This document shows, piece after piece, positions 1-8,955 of a DNA stretch of 64,000 bases. Numbering within the stretch: the first letter of the stretch is position 1; the number at the start of each line of letters is the position of its first letter. Source of the stretch: Methylobacterium sp. (GTDB taxonomy: Bacteria > Pseudomonadota > Alphaproteobacteria > Rhizobiales > Beijerinckiaceae); assembly GCF_019745455.1 (NCBI RefSeq), contig NZ_JAIETD010000121.1, forward strand, positions 1 through 64,000, in the 5' to 3' direction. The notes beneath the pieces are model-generated. The model was not told the origin of the DNA. It worked only from the letters and a program-made list of their open reading frames with translations, and did not search any database. The position numbers and the translations under genes were made by a program.

Positions 1-591
1 CCGGGGACATCGGGGAAGACGCCGACCGGCGCAGATGATCCGGTTCGTGTGGCGCTTGGGACAGAACACGAGAGAACTTACGCGATCCCCGGGGCTCCGG
101 TTTTGCCTGGACGACCATCGCTGGCTCAGCCATCCGCGAAACCCGGACCAGTCGCATCGAGTGCACCCGACCCGGGCCGGACGACGCCTCTATCCGCGGG
201 ACGGGTCGATGCCGAACGTCTGGCGGCCATCAGGGCGGAGACCATTGCGGTCAGTTCCGTTCTCTCCGATGTGTTCGATCTCGATGCAGACGGACCTCCA
301 TCCGACGGCGGGACGACCGAAGCCGTCACGGATCCGGAGGAGACGGAAGGGACGTTCTCCGGCCTGGATCCCCGCCACGCCCGGCTTCTCCGCGAACTCG
401 TCGAACGCCCGGACTGGCCACGGACCGAGTTCGACCGCTTGGCGCGCGAGTTCGGCCTCATGCCCGGCGCTGCCATGGAGAACCTGAACGCTTGGGCGTT
501 CGACCGTTTCGACGACCTCCTTGTCGAGGAAGGCGATCCCGTCCACGTCAACCTGCATCTGATCCCGGACCCGCTGTCGGAAGCCGCATGA
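1..591 (+). CDS. TerB C-terminal-domain protein, 3' part only
   Basis: The reading frame is open from the first base of the window, so the gene starts upstream and only its last 196 codons are seen. The final 65 residues (an ARLLRELVERP stretch through WAFDRFDDLLVEEGDP) resemble the TerB-C domain that closes long TerB-N/TerB-C proteins; the preceding part is a Pro/Ala-rich linker. Family knowledge: TerB-C proteins are encoded beside ATPases and Lhr-like helicases in predicted DNA-processing or stress/defence operons. The stop overlaps the next start in an ATGA, so it is translationally coupled to the ATPase gene. The N-terminal domains are outside the window, so the full architecture is unknown. 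The function is inferred from neighbours. Confidence 0.7.
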   Translation, partial: PGTSGKTPTGADDPVRVALGTEHERTYAIPGAPVLPGRPSLAQPSAKPGPVASSAPDPGRTTPLSAGRVDAERLAAIRAETIAVSSVLSDVFDLDADGPPSDGGTTEAVTDPEETEGTFSGLDPRHARLLRELVERPDWPRTEFDRLAREFGLMPGAAMENLNAWAFDRFDDLLVEEGDPVHVNLHLIPDPLSEAA

Positions 592-1940
592 CCAACCCTG
601 GAACCAAGTCCCCGCCTCCCATCAAGCCCCGCGACCGCGATACCGTCATCAACGCACTGCGGGCCGGCGTCGTACCGCGCCTCGGTCTCCAGCACATCCA
701 GGTCGGCCGGCGTCGCGAGATCGAGGCCCTCATCGCCGATGTCGCCCGCGTCGCGGACGGCGGCGCCGCGATGCGTTTCGTCGTCGGGGAGTACGGGGCG
801 GGCAAGACTTTTTTCCTGTTCCTGGTACGGCAGCTCGCCCTCGCGAAAAACCTCGTCGTCCTCCAGGCCGACCTCGCGCCGGACCGACGTATCCACGCCA
901 CGGGAGGACAGGCACGCCTCCTCTACGCGGAGCTGGCGAGGAACCTTGCAACCCGCACCGCGCCGGACGGCGGCGCGCTCCGCAACGTCCTGGAACGCTT
1001 CGTCGCCCAGGCCATCGAGGACGGGAAACGGGAGGGACGAGGAACCGAGGCCCAAATCCGGACTCGGCTCGTCGACCTGCAGGAGCAGGTGGGAGGCTAC
1101 GACTTTGCCACCGTGGTGGCGGCCTACGCCACCGCGCACGAGGATGGCAACGAGACCAGGCAGGCGAACGCCTTGCGCTGGCTACGCGCCGAGTACACCA
1201 CGAAGACGGAGGCGCGGCAGGACCTCGGGGTGCGCAGCATCATCGACGACGCCAACGTCTACGACTGCCTCAAGCTGCTCGCGCGGTTCGTGCGCCTCGC
1301 GGGCTACGGGGGGCTGCTCGTCTGCCTGGACGAGCTGGTGAACCTCTACAAGCTTCAGAGCGCGCAGGCCCGCAACCAGAACTACGAGCAGATCCTGCGC
1401 ATCCTCAACGACGTCCTGCAGGGCACGGTCGAGGGGCTGGGGCTCGTTCTCGGCGGCACGCCCGAGTTCATGCTCGATACCCGACGCGGGCTCTACTCCT
1501 ACGAGGCGCTCCAATCCCGTCTCGCTGGCAACAGCTTCGCCACCGACGGGCTCGTCGATCTCTCCGGTCCCGTGGTGCGGCTCCAGAACCTGACCCCCGA
1601 GGAGATGCTCGTTCTGCTGGAGCGCCTGAGGACCGTGTTCGCGGGTGGGAACCCGGAACGGCATCTCGTGCCGGACGAGGCGCTGCACGCCTTCCTGGAT
1701 CATTGCCGGGCCCGCGTGGGCGATGCGTACTTCCGGACGCCCCGCAACACGGTGAAGGCCTTCGTCGATCTCCTCGCCGTCCTGGAGCAGAACCCCGGAA
1801 CGGATTGGCGCGAGCGTCTGGGCGTCGTGGCCGTGGCCGAGGATCGCGGTGCCGTCGACGAGATGGCGGTTCTCGCTGGCAGTGATGCCGGCGGGGGCAC
1901 CGGGAACGCCGACGACGAACTCACCCAGCTTCGACTATGA
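588..1940 (+). CDS. BrxD/DUF2791-like P-loop ATPase
   Basis: The product is 450 aa. The start at 588 is chosen because its ATG overlaps the upstream stop (ATGA); upstream in-frame ATGs give only low-complexity Arg/Pro sequence. A Walker A motif GEYGAGKT is at about residues 67-74 and a Walker B-like LLVCLDEL at about 243-250. An N-terminal GLQHIQVGRRREIEAL segment is typical of the BREX system ATP-binding protein family (BrxD, DUF2791). BrxD proteins act with the Lhr-like helicase BrxHI in BREX type 2 loci, and here the next gene is exactly such a helicase, again coupled by ATGA. No PglX methyltransferase or PglZ is visible, so this is the reduced TerB/ATPase/helicase version rather than demonstrable BREX. 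Confidence 0.8.
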   Translation: MTNPGTKSPPPIKPRDRDTVINALRAGVVPRLGLQHIQVGRRREIEALIADVARVADGGAAMRFVVGEYGAGKTFFLFLVRQLALAKNLVVLQADLAPDRRIHATGGQARLLYAELARNLATRTAPDGGALRNVLERFVAQAIEDGKREGRGTEAQIRTRLVDLQEQVGGYDFATVVAAYATAHEDGNETRQANALRWLRAEYTTKTEARQDLGVRSIIDDANVYDCLKLLARFVRLAGYGGLLVCLDELVNLYKLQSAQARNQNYEQILRILNDVLQGTVEGLGLVLGGTPEFMLDTRRGLYSYEALQSRLAGNSFATDGLVDLSGPVVRLQNLTPEEMLVLLERLRTVFAGGNPERHLVPDEALHAFLDHCRARVGDAYFRTPRNTVKAFVDLLAVLEQNPGTDWRERLGVVAVAEDRGAVDEMAVLAGSDAGGGTGNADDELTQLRL

Positions 1941-4282
1941 GCGGATCGGGCCTGGTCCCGCCTGCACCGCCATCCGACGACGGCGCCTCGCGCGCTTTCG
2001 AACTGCTCGCCGAACCGGTTCGCCGCTGGATCTGGCAGCAGGGCTGGTCGGAATTACGGGACGTGCAGGAGCGGGCCATTCCCGCCATCCTCGCCGGGGG
2101 CGACGTGATCCTCGCCGCCCGCACGGCCGCGGGCAAGACTGAGGCAGCGTTCCTGCCGCTCCTGTCGCGGATTCTACCGAAGCTCGACGGTGGGCGCCCA
2201 GGTTTTTCGGTCCTCTACGTCAGCCCGCTCAAGGCCCTTATCAACGACCAGTTCCGGCGCCTGGAAAGCCTTCTTGAAATCTGCGACCTGCCCCTCCACC
2301 GCTGGCATGGCGACGTCTCGGCGGACGCGAAGCGCAAGGCCCGGGATCGGCCGCAGGGCGTGGTGCTCATCACACCCGAATCGTTGGAGGCGACGCTCGT
2401 CCGCCGCGGATCCGAGGCGGGGCGCCTGTTCGGGGCTCTCGACGCCATCGTCATCGACGAACTCCATGCCTTCATCGGGATGGAGCGGGGACGCCAGCTC
2501 CAATCCGTCCTTTCACGCATCGAGGCGGGAACGGGACGGGCTCGCATCGACCGGATCGGGCTTTCCGCCACGCTCGGCGACATGTATCTGGCCCGCGAGG
2601 CGTTGCGCCCCGGTGATGCCGCCTCTGTCGATCTCGTGGAGAGCACCGAGGGCGGCGCCGACCTGCTGTTGCAGATCCGGGGGTATGAATGGCCCTTGCG
2701 ACCGGAGCCGTTGCATGCCCTCCCTCTTCCGTCTCCTGAAAGCCCCATCGACACCGGATCGGATGCGACGGGTATCGTCACCATCCCCGGCGAACCCGAA
2801 CCGGAGGTCGGCGACCCGGGAACTTCAACCGCCGTCGAGCCGATCGCGCTCCATCTCTTCGAGGTGCTGCGTGGTCGAAGGAACCTACTGTTCGGCGGTT
2901 CACGGCAGAACGTCGAGATCTACACCGACCGGCTGCGCTCGCTCTCCGAGGCGGCCCGGCTGCCTAACGAGTTCTTTGCCCATCACGGCAACCTGGCGAG
3001 GTCCGAGCGGGAGGCCGTCGAGACGCGACTGCGCGAGGACGGACGTCCGACGACCGCGGTGGCGACAACCACGCTCGAACTCGGCATCGACATCGGCGAC
3101 GTCGAGAGCGTCGCGCAAATCGGACCCGGCTGGTCGGTCTCGTCGCTTCGCCAGCGCTTGGGCCGATCCGGCCGGCGGCGGGGAAAACCCTCGATCCTGC
3201 GCGTCTACGTCGTGGAGAAGGCGATTGGCCCGACGCTTCACCCGGCCGATCGCCTCAGGCTGGATCTCGTGCAGGCCGTGGCGATGGTCGAGTTGCTCCT
3301 CCGGCGGTGGTGCGAGCCACCGCGGGTGCAGGGTCTCCATCTTTCGACCCTGATTCATCAGGTGCTCGCGCTGATCGCCCAGACCGGCGGCCTTCGCCCG
3401 GACACGGCCTGGCAGGTGCTATGCCAACGCGGTCCCTTCAGGAATGTCGGCCGCGACCTGTTCGTCGAGGTGCTCCGTTCGATCGCTCGGCCGGAGGCGG
3501 CATTGATCGAGATGTCGCCGGATGGCCTGCTGATGCTGTGCCGGATCGGCGAGCGCCTCGTCGCCGGATACGACTTCTACGCCGTATTCCAGACCAGCGA
3601 AGAGTTCCGGGTCGTGACCACGGGTGGCAGGACCCTCGGCACGGTTCCGCTTGATGCGACGCTCGCCCCGGGCCAGACCATCATCTTCAACGGTCGACGG
3701 TGGCGGGTCGAGACCATCGATACACGCGCCAAGGTTCTGGTGGTGAACCCGACCGCCGCAGCGCTGCCTCCCCGGTTCGGTGGCGGATGGGCCGGCGTGC
3801 ACGATAAGGTAGCGGCGGCGATGCGCTCATGTCTTTCCGGCATGGACGTCCCGACCTTTCTCGATACCGGGGCGCGTGCGCTCCTCGACCAGGCAAGGGC
3901 GGCATTCCGTGCGTATGAGCTCGACGGATCCTCCATCGTCTCGGTCGGTCGCAATTGCGTGATTTTGCCCTGGGTCGGCGGTCCCAAGCTTGAGACGCTC
4001 GCGCTCGCGCTCCTGATGCGGCACTTTCAGGCGTCGCCGGACGGGCACGCGATCGAGGTACGGGATTGTTCCGCTGAGAACCTAGTGGCGGTTCTGACCG
4101 AGATGGCGAGTTCGCCGCCTCCCGACGGCGAGGCACTTGCGCACCTCGCGGCGAAGCAGGTGCGTGAGAAGTACGACCCCTACCTGACCGAAACGCTGCT
4201 CGCGAAGGTCGTGGCCGTCGAGCGCCTGGAGCCGCTTGCAATTCCGGCCATCGCGCGATCGATCCTCGAACCCTCGGCCTGA
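1937..4282 (+). CDS. Lhr-like DExH-box (superfamily 2) helicase
   Basis: The protein is 781 aa. Helicase motifs are complete and in order: motif I RTAAGKTEA near residue 60, Ia VSPLKALINDQF, TPESLEATL, motif II DELH near 174, motif III LSATLGD, motif V TTTLELGIDIGDV and motif VI QRLGRSGRRRG near 404. The roughly 350-residue C-terminal extension fits Lhr/BrxHI-type helicases. The start overlaps the ATPase stop (ATGA), making a three-gene coupled operon with the TerB-C gene. Likely an ATP-driven 3'-5' DNA or RNA:DNA translocase in a defence or DNA-repair complex. The biochemical class is well supported; the biological role is inferred from neighbours. Confidence 0.85.
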   Translation: MSGSGLVPPAPPSDDGASRAFELLAEPVRRWIWQQGWSELRDVQERAIPAILAGGDVILAARTAAGKTEAAFLPLLSRILPKLDGGRPGFSVLYVSPLKALINDQFRRLESLLEICDLPLHRWHGDVSADAKRKARDRPQGVVLITPESLEATLVRRGSEAGRLFGALDAIVIDELHAFIGMERGRQLQSVLSRIEAGTGRARIDRIGLSATLGDMYLAREALRPGDAASVDLVESTEGGADLLLQIRGYEWPLRPEPLHALPLPSPESPIDTGSDATGIVTIPGEPEPEVGDPGTSTAVEPIALHLFEVLRGRRNLLFGGSRQNVEIYTDRLRSLSEAARLPNEFFAHHGNLARSEREAVETRLREDGRPTTAVATTTLELGIDIGDVESVAQIGPGWSVSSLRQRLGRSGRRRGKPSILRVYVVEKAIGPTLHPADRLRLDLVQAVAMVELLLRRWCEPPRVQGLHLSTLIHQVLALIAQTGGLRPDTAWQVLCQRGPFRNVGRDLFVEVLRSIARPEAALIEMSPDGLLMLCRIGERLVAGYDFYAVFQTSEEFRVVTTGGRTLGTVPLDATLAPGQTIIFNGRRWRVETIDTRAKVLVVNPTAAALPPRFGGGWAGVHDKVAAAMRSCLSGMDVPTFLDTGARALLDQARAAFRAYELDGSSIVSVGRNCVILPWVGGPKLETLALALLMRHFQASPDGHAIEVRDCSAENLVAVLTEMASSPPPDGEALAHLAAKQVREKYDPYLTETLLAKVVAVERLEPLAIPAIARSILEPSA

Positions 4283-4634
4283 AGGACGTGAGGCGTGCGC
4301 CCGCTGGATGATCTCACCTCGGAGGCAGGCTCCAGCAACTGGTAGCGGCAAGATTTCCCGCCGGCGGGCAATCCTCAGCTTGGTGGGGTGGGAACGAGCT
4401 CGGCCTTGGGCGGGCGAGCATCCGCTCGCCTGTGCTGAGCCACAGCTTTTATCACCGGCGACGAACTCGGCTCAGGGCGAGGCGACGTCGAAGCGATCGC
4501 TTACTGCGAGACCCAATGTCCTAAGACCATGCCGGGTTCGACCGAAACACTGACACCGAGATTGACGTCCATGCAGCTATTAATCAAGAACTCTCAGGGC
4601 TGACGGGATAGCCGTCGGTGATACCTGTTTTGCC
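4283..4634. other. Intergenic stretch without a recognisable gene
   Basis: These 352 bases separate the helicase operon from the TniQ gene. No reading frame here has convincing protein character. A tandem pair of short hairpins at 4413-4450 could terminate the upstream operon. No transposon end could be recognised by eye. Confidence 0.5.
4413..4450 (+). terminator. Possible tandem-hairpin terminator after the helicase operon
   Basis: A 7-bp inverted repeat (GGCGAGC, loop ATCC, GCTCGCC) at 4413-4430 abuts a 5-bp stem (CTGTG ... CACAG) followed by CTTTT. It lies 130 bp after the helicase stop. The T run is short, so this is only a candidate. Confidence 0.3.
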
Positions 4635-6155
4635 ATGACATTACCGATCCGAGTCCCGCATCGACCGGGAGAGCCGGGATACGAGACCCTCGAACGGCTG
4701 GCTCTTCGCCTAGGCGAAAAGGACGGCGATCCTTTGGCACTGTCGCTAGGTATCCGTCGATCCACGTTGAGACGCGGGGAGGGATTGGGCAAGCTCGCCC
4801 AGATATTGGGTATTCACGCGGAGATCCTGCAACTGTCGAGCTTCGTACGCGACGTGCGCGGCATGCGCTTGGGTAACCTAGTGGTGCCTCACACCGGATG
4901 GGCTCCCTCCAAGCGTATCTGCATAGGATGCCTTGAAGAAGATGCCGAATGCCAGGCCGATGACCCGGCGCTCTGGAAGTACCGTCGAACGTGGTGGGAT
5001 TTACGTGCGGTGGGAAACTGCGAGCGTCACCGGTGTGCACTGGTAGACCACTGTCCAGAATGCGCAGTGCAGATCGCATGGCGGGATCGGTCGCCGAGGT
5101 TTTGTGCGGGGTGCGGCCGCGATCACCTGAGGGCTGCAAGCGACACGAGGGCAGATGCGGCTTGGGAAGCGTATCTAGTCGGCAGAATCGGCTTCGGAAA
5201 CAGATCGTCGTCGATCGTTCTGGATGCGTTGTCGGTCACCGACGCGGTTTCGTGTGTGCTGGCTATCGGTGAGACTCTCGCGCCCGGTCCACGTGAGCTT
5301 CGCCGTCTCCGATCCGCTCACACATACGCTGAGGTAGGATTTGAGCTTCTCCAGGGAGGCGGGGCGGCGTTACGCTCCGCGCTGGGACGAATAGAACCGC
5401 AGTCGCCGTACCTCAACATGGCCGGGCTGCGTCGGTTGCTGAATCCCCTTCTAGAATGGTTGGAGACGCACGGGACCGATGCCACGAGGCCGATTGGCGA
5501 AGCAATCAAGTCCCACGTGCGCTCCTCCTGGATCGTCCCTCCTGACACGAAAATATTGGACGACATCGTCTCGTCTGCGTCACCTGATGAAAGGATTGAA
5601 CTAGGCCGATGTCTTGGGCTCAATCTCACGATTCTAGATAGGCTTTTGCGGCACGCTGGCATCGCCGGAGGCGGGCATGGCCCGACCGAAGTCGCCACTT
5701 TGAAGGCCCTAGTTGCATCAACCGTCCCCTTGGCCAAGACGGTGCGAATGTTCGGTCTCGATACAACGACGATCAGGGCATTGGAACATCGGGGCGTACT
5801 TCAAGCCGTCGCTTGGACCGTCGGTGATCCGCTTGGCGTAAGGTACGACCGGATCGAACTGGAGCGCCTTGTATCGAACCTGCGTTTCGACGTCCCTGAG
5901 GTGAAATTCGTTACCGAGGGCCATGTCAGGTTCGATGAAGTCGCAATTCTGCTACGATCCGGTTCAGGCCGCGGGGATCGAGCCGCGGTCGTCATGAGCA
6001 TCCTGAGTAACCGCCTCAGACCTTGCGCCAATTTAACTAGGGGGACGGGTCCAACCAGCTTCCTGTTCGACGAAAGGGCGGTTGAAAGACTCGCCCTGTC
6101 GGTTCGCGACACGCGAGGTGAGGCCTCGATCGAGGATATTTCCAACGAGCTTTAG
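4635..6155 (+). CDS. tniQ: TniQ-family transposition targeting protein (orphan)
   Basis: The 506-aa product has the TniQ/TnsD layout. It has an N-terminal segment with GEPGYETLERLALRLG, then zinc-ribbon cysteines: CIGC near residues 95-98, a Trp-rich linker with NCERHRCALV, CPEC near 142, and CAGC near 159. The rest is a long helical C-terminal region. TniQ proteins pick target sites for Tn7-, Tn5053- and CAST-type transposons. No TnsA, TnsB/TniA or TnsC/TniB gene is visible, so this copy is orphaned, a relic, or acts with partners outside the window. It sits between two defence-like modules, the usual cargo setting of such elements. Family assignment is good; function in isolation is unknown. 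Confidence 0.75.
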   Translation: MTLPIRVPHRPGEPGYETLERLALRLGEKDGDPLALSLGIRRSTLRRGEGLGKLAQILGIHAEILQLSSFVRDVRGMRLGNLVVPHTGWAPSKRICIGCLEEDAECQADDPALWKYRRTWWDLRAVGNCERHRCALVDHCPECAVQIAWRDRSPRFCAGCGRDHLRAASDTRADAAWEAYLVGRIGFGNRSSSIVLDALSVTDAVSCVLAIGETLAPGPRELRRLRSAHTYAEVGFELLQGGGAALRSALGRIEPQSPYLNMAGLRRLLNPLLEWLETHGTDATRPIGEAIKSHVRSSWIVPPDTKILDDIVSSASPDERIELGRCLGLNLTILDRLLRHAGIAGGGHGPTEVATLKALVASTVPLAKTVRMFGLDTTTIRALEHRGVLQAVAWTVGDPLGVRYDRIELERLVSNLRFDVPEVKFVTEGHVRFDEVAILLRSGSGRGDRAAVVMSILSNRLRPCANLTRGTGPTSFLFDERAVERLALSVRDTRGEASIEDISNEL

Positions 6156-6339
6156 ACGTGCGCCGGGGCAGTCTTTTCGTGCAGCTCGGAACGGATTATT
6201 TGGATCAAATATGCTGGCAAGGTTCCGTGGCGGAGGAGTTCGCAGACCCTGGGGTATTCTTTTTCGGATTTTGGGGTACGCAACCAGGCTGTTGGAACAG
6301 TTATTTCCCACTCCCTACAATGATGGCAAATGTCTCGAT

Positions 6340-6423
6340 CTGCCCGCAATTGCGAACATCTGACCAACGGCGATATGTTCGCGGATGCGGGCAATCTGCT
6401 GAATCTGCCCGCATCCGCGAACA
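6340..6423. promoter_or_regulatory. Three-copy operator-like repeat upstream of abiE
   Basis: Three near-identical 20-bp units lie directly before the antitoxin gene: 6340-6359 (CTGCCCGCAATTGCGAACAT), 6375-6394 inverted (ATGTTCGCGGATGCGGGCAA) and 6404-6423 direct (TCTGCCCGCATCCGCGAACA). AbiEi-type antitoxins are known to autorepress by binding inverted repeats in their promoter, so these are the likely binding sites. The third copy touches the first possible ATG (6424), favouring translation start at 6436. Confidence 0.65.
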
Positions 6424-6435
6424 ATGGATGCCGTC

Positions 6436-7086
6436 ATGACCAAGCCCGCCGAGCGGATCGCCGACATCGTCCGGGACGGAAACCTGCACCACGCCTCGGA
6501 GTTCGTGGAGGCCGGTGTCGCCCCCGTCTACCTGACGAGGGCGGTCGCCGCCGAAACGCTGGTGCAGTACGGCCACGGCATCTACTTCCGGAGCTGGGAC
6601 GACGCGGTCGAGCACGTCGGCCTGGCGGCGGTGTCGATGGCCCATCCAGGCGGCGTCGTCTGCCTGGGCAGCGCCGCACAGGTGCACAACCTCTCCAACG
6701 AGGATCCGTCCGCCGTCTGGTACGCCGTGGATCGGAACAGGGTCAAACGCCAGCTCAAGGTCGGACCGTCCGTTCCCGTGACCACGGTCTTCTGGCCGGC
6801 GGACCTCCTGTCGCCCGGCGTCGAGGTCCGCAGCGTGATGGGCGTCGACATCCGGATCACGGGGCCGGCCCGGACGGTGGTCGACCTGCTGCGCTATCGG
6901 GGCAAGCTCGGCGACGAGCCGGGCACGAAGGCGCTGACCGACTACCTGCGGGACCGCCACGGTCCGGTCAACCAGCTCTGGGACGTCGCCGACGAGCTGG
7001 GCTGCAGGCGTTCGGTGGAGCCGTTCCTCAGGTTCGCCGAAGAGGTCCTCGAGGCCATTCCCCCCAGCCCGTCACCCGGAGCCTGA
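6436..7086 (+). CDS. abiEi: AbiEi-family antitoxin
   Basis: The product is 216 aa from the ATG at 6436; an ATG 12 nt upstream lies against the operator repeats and is less likely. The N-terminal segment has the winged-helix of AbiEi antitoxins (HASEFVEAGVAPVYLTRAVA), followed by a C-terminal domain with ITGPARTVVDLLRYR. The stop is 3 nt before the toxin gene. AbiEi neutralises AbiEii and represses the operon cooperatively. The repeat array upstream fits this. Confident as the antitoxin half of a type IV toxin-antitoxin/abortive-infection pair. Confidence 0.85.
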   Translation: MTKPAERIADIVRDGNLHHASEFVEAGVAPVYLTRAVAAETLVQYGHGIYFRSWDDAVEHVGLAAVSMAHPGGVVCLGSAAQVHNLSNEDPSAVWYAVDRNRVKRQLKVGPSVPVTTVFWPADLLSPGVEVRSVMGVDIRITGPARTVVDLLRYRGKLGDEPGTKALTDYLRDRHGPVNQLWDVADELGCRRSVEPFLRFAEEVLEAIPPSPSPGA

Positions 7087-7089
7087 CCC

Positions 7090-8031
7090 ATGTCGAACCT
7101 GTCCGCGAGCCGCCGGTCCCTCCTCCAGAACCAGGCCAACAAGCTCGGCATCTCGAACGAGCTCGTCATGCGTCGCTACGTGTTCGAGCGTTTCCTCGAC
7201 CGGCTCGCAAGTTCAGGCCATCGGGACGATCTCGTCCTGAAGGGAGCGATGGCCCTGATCGCCGTGACCGACACGTTTAACCGGCCGACGAAGGACATGG
7301 ACATGCTCGGCATCAAGCCGCTGTCCATGGAGGAGGCGCTGTCCCTGATCCGTCACGTCGCTTCCATGAAGCCGGAGCAGGACGACGCCGTCGAGTTCGT
7401 TCCTTCGAGCTTCCAGGCTTCGGTGATCAACGAGGCTTCCGACGAGCCTGGGACGCGCATCCTGGGCGAAGCACGCATCGGCAACGCGCGCATCCCCCTC
7501 AAGATCGAGATCAGCCACGGGCAGGCGATGACCCCCGGCGCCGTCCTGATGGACTACCCGACGGTCCTCGGCGGCATGACCTCCCCCAAGATCCTCGTCT
7601 ACAGCAAGGAGACGATGCTGGCGGAGAAGTTCGAGGCCATCGTGTCGCTCGGCACGCACATCTCCCGGTTCAAGGACTTCTTCGACGTCCGGCAGCTCGC
7701 CAGAAAGCTCGAGTTCGACGGCGGCGTGGCCGCGGCGGCGTTCCGCAACACGTTCGGCAACCGCGGCACCGCGATCCCCACCGGCGAGCCGGCGGCGTTC
7801 GACCCCGCCTTCGCCGTGACAGACGGCCAGAGGGGGTGGACGTCGTTCCTTCGCAAGCAGCAGATCAAGGACCCGGCGACCTTCGGCGAGGTGATCGACG
7901 AGATCCGACCCTTCGTCATGGAGATCGCCGCCATGGCGCGCGCAGACGCTCCGGAGCGTCGGTGGACGCCGGGGCAGGGGTGGTCGTCGCCCCAGGACGT
8001 CGCCGCGCACGCGCCGGCGCCGCGCCCCTGA
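7090..8031 (+). CDS. abiEii: AbiEii-family nucleotidyltransferase toxin
   Basis: The protein is 313 aa. Nucleotidyltransferase motifs are visible: KGAMAL at residues 51-56, TKDMDMLG at 67-74 (metal-binding acidic pair), a KIEISHG segment, and the LAEKFEAIVSLG / RFKDFFDV pair characteristic of AbiEii. AbiEii-like enzymes modify RNA acceptors (MenT-type enzymes act on tRNA) and halt growth during phage infection. It sits 3 nt behind abiEi. All core motifs look intact, so the toxin is probably functional. Confidence 0.85.
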   Translation: MSNLSASRRSLLQNQANKLGISNELVMRRYVFERFLDRLASSGHRDDLVLKGAMALIAVTDTFNRPTKDMDMLGIKPLSMEEALSLIRHVASMKPEQDDAVEFVPSSFQASVINEASDEPGTRILGEARIGNARIPLKIEISHGQAMTPGAVLMDYPTVLGGMTSPKILVYSKETMLAEKFEAIVSLGTHISRFKDFFDVRQLARKLEFDGGVAAAAFRNTFGNRGTAIPTGEPAAFDPAFAVTDGQRGWTSFLRKQQIKDPATFGEVIDEIRPFVMEIAAMARADAPERRWTPGQGWSSPQDVAAHAPAPRP

Positions 8032-8203
8032 TCCGCGGTGTCGGTCGGAAAGGAGCGGCACGCGCCCGCGGAGCGGCTTCGTTAACCTCGAAGGTCGGTT
8101 CGGCTCCGCTCGAAGCTTTCACGCCGTCGACGTGCACCGATCGTTGACCAGTTCGAGCCGAGCGTGTTGCGATCGTTCCGAGCCGGATGAGGCCCGCATA
8201 GCC

Positions 8204-8479
8204 ATGAACACGAGACTTTCCGCAGCCTTCGCCGTCGTCCTCGTCCTCACGACCGTCGCGGCCTCGGCCCGGGACTGCACGGGCACCTTCATCCGCCGCT
8301 CGTGCAAGATGGGAGCAGCCGAAGGCATGTGCGCCTACCCGCGCGAGAAGGGCGACGTCGAGGACTTCACTGGCTGGGAGGTAGACGAGGGCGTTCGGGG
8401 CTACGTCGTCTACAAAATGGGCGCCTATCCGGCGAAGGACATCAAGCTCAAGCCCGGCTGCACCCTGAAACCATACTGA
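8204..8479 (+). CDS. Small secreted Cys-containing protein, unknown
   Basis: The 91-aa product starts at ATG 8204; a longer frame upstream gives implausible sequence. Residues 1-22 form a Sec signal peptide ending in VAASA, so the mature protein is about 70 aa with five cysteines in the mature part, suggesting disulfides in the periplasm. No family was recognised. It is followed 10 nt later by another secreted-protein gene, likely co-transcribed. Confidence 0.6.
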   Translation: MNTRLSAAFAVVLVLTTVAASARDCTGTFIRRSCKMGAAEGMCAYPREKGDVEDFTGWEVDEGVRGYVVYKMGAYPAKDIKLKPGCTLKPY

Positions 8480-8489
8480 GGGCGGCAGC

Positions 8490-8948
8490 GTGCGCATCCC
8501 ACTCGTTCTCCTCGCCGCCCTGGCCGCGACCCCGGGCCCGGCATCGGCGGCGCCTCACGTGCTCCGGGCGGACCAAGGCGGCACCTACGCCGCCGGCGGC
8601 CGGTGCACGGCACCCGATGCCGTCAGGATCGTCCTCTCCGGTGATCGCGTCGAGATCCTCCAGGGGGCGGGCCGACGCGTCCTCTTCATCGAGAGTTTCT
8701 GCGCCGTGGACTGCGCGATCGCGCCGCCGACCGATCCCAGGACCGAGTTCTCCGCCTCGCTCGTCCGGCGGCCCGAGGATCGCGGCAAGGTCTCCGATCC
8801 GTTCGACGAGACGGCGCTCAACATCAACGCCGACGGGCGCCCCGGGATCGTGACCCTGACCAACGGCGCGCCGGGCACCTACCAGGGGCGGTCCCGTTCG
8901 CCGCTGCGGCACCTCTACGGCCGAACCTTCACACGCTGTCCCGGCTGA
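8490..8948 (+). CDS. Secreted protein of unknown function
   Basis: A GTG start at 8490 follows an A/G-rich stretch (ACTGAGGGCGGCAGC). The 152-aa product opens with a signal peptide (VLLAALAATPGPASAA) and carries several cysteines, including a CAVDC motif, consistent with a periplasmic or extracellular disulfide-bonded protein. No recognised family. It lies 10 nt after another small secreted-protein gene and converges with the minus-strand gene ending at 8956. Confidence 0.55.
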   Translation: MRIPLVLLAALAATPGPASAAPHVLRADQGGTYAAGGRCTAPDAVRIVLSGDRVEILQGAGRRVLFIESFCAVDCAIAPPTDPRTEFSASLVRRPEDRGKVSDPFDETALNINADGRPGIVTLTNGAPGTYQGRSRSPLRHLYGRTFTRCPG

Positions 8949-8955
8949 TCGACGC

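Noticed and set aside
126..1139. 337-codon minus-strand frame
   Set aside because: It lies opposite the TerB-C and BrxD-like genes, is Arg/Ser-rich and has no family features; a GC-rich shadow.
6152..6424. 90-codon minus-strand frame upstream of abiE
   Set aside because: It overlaps the operator repeats and has no ribosome site or family; probably chance.
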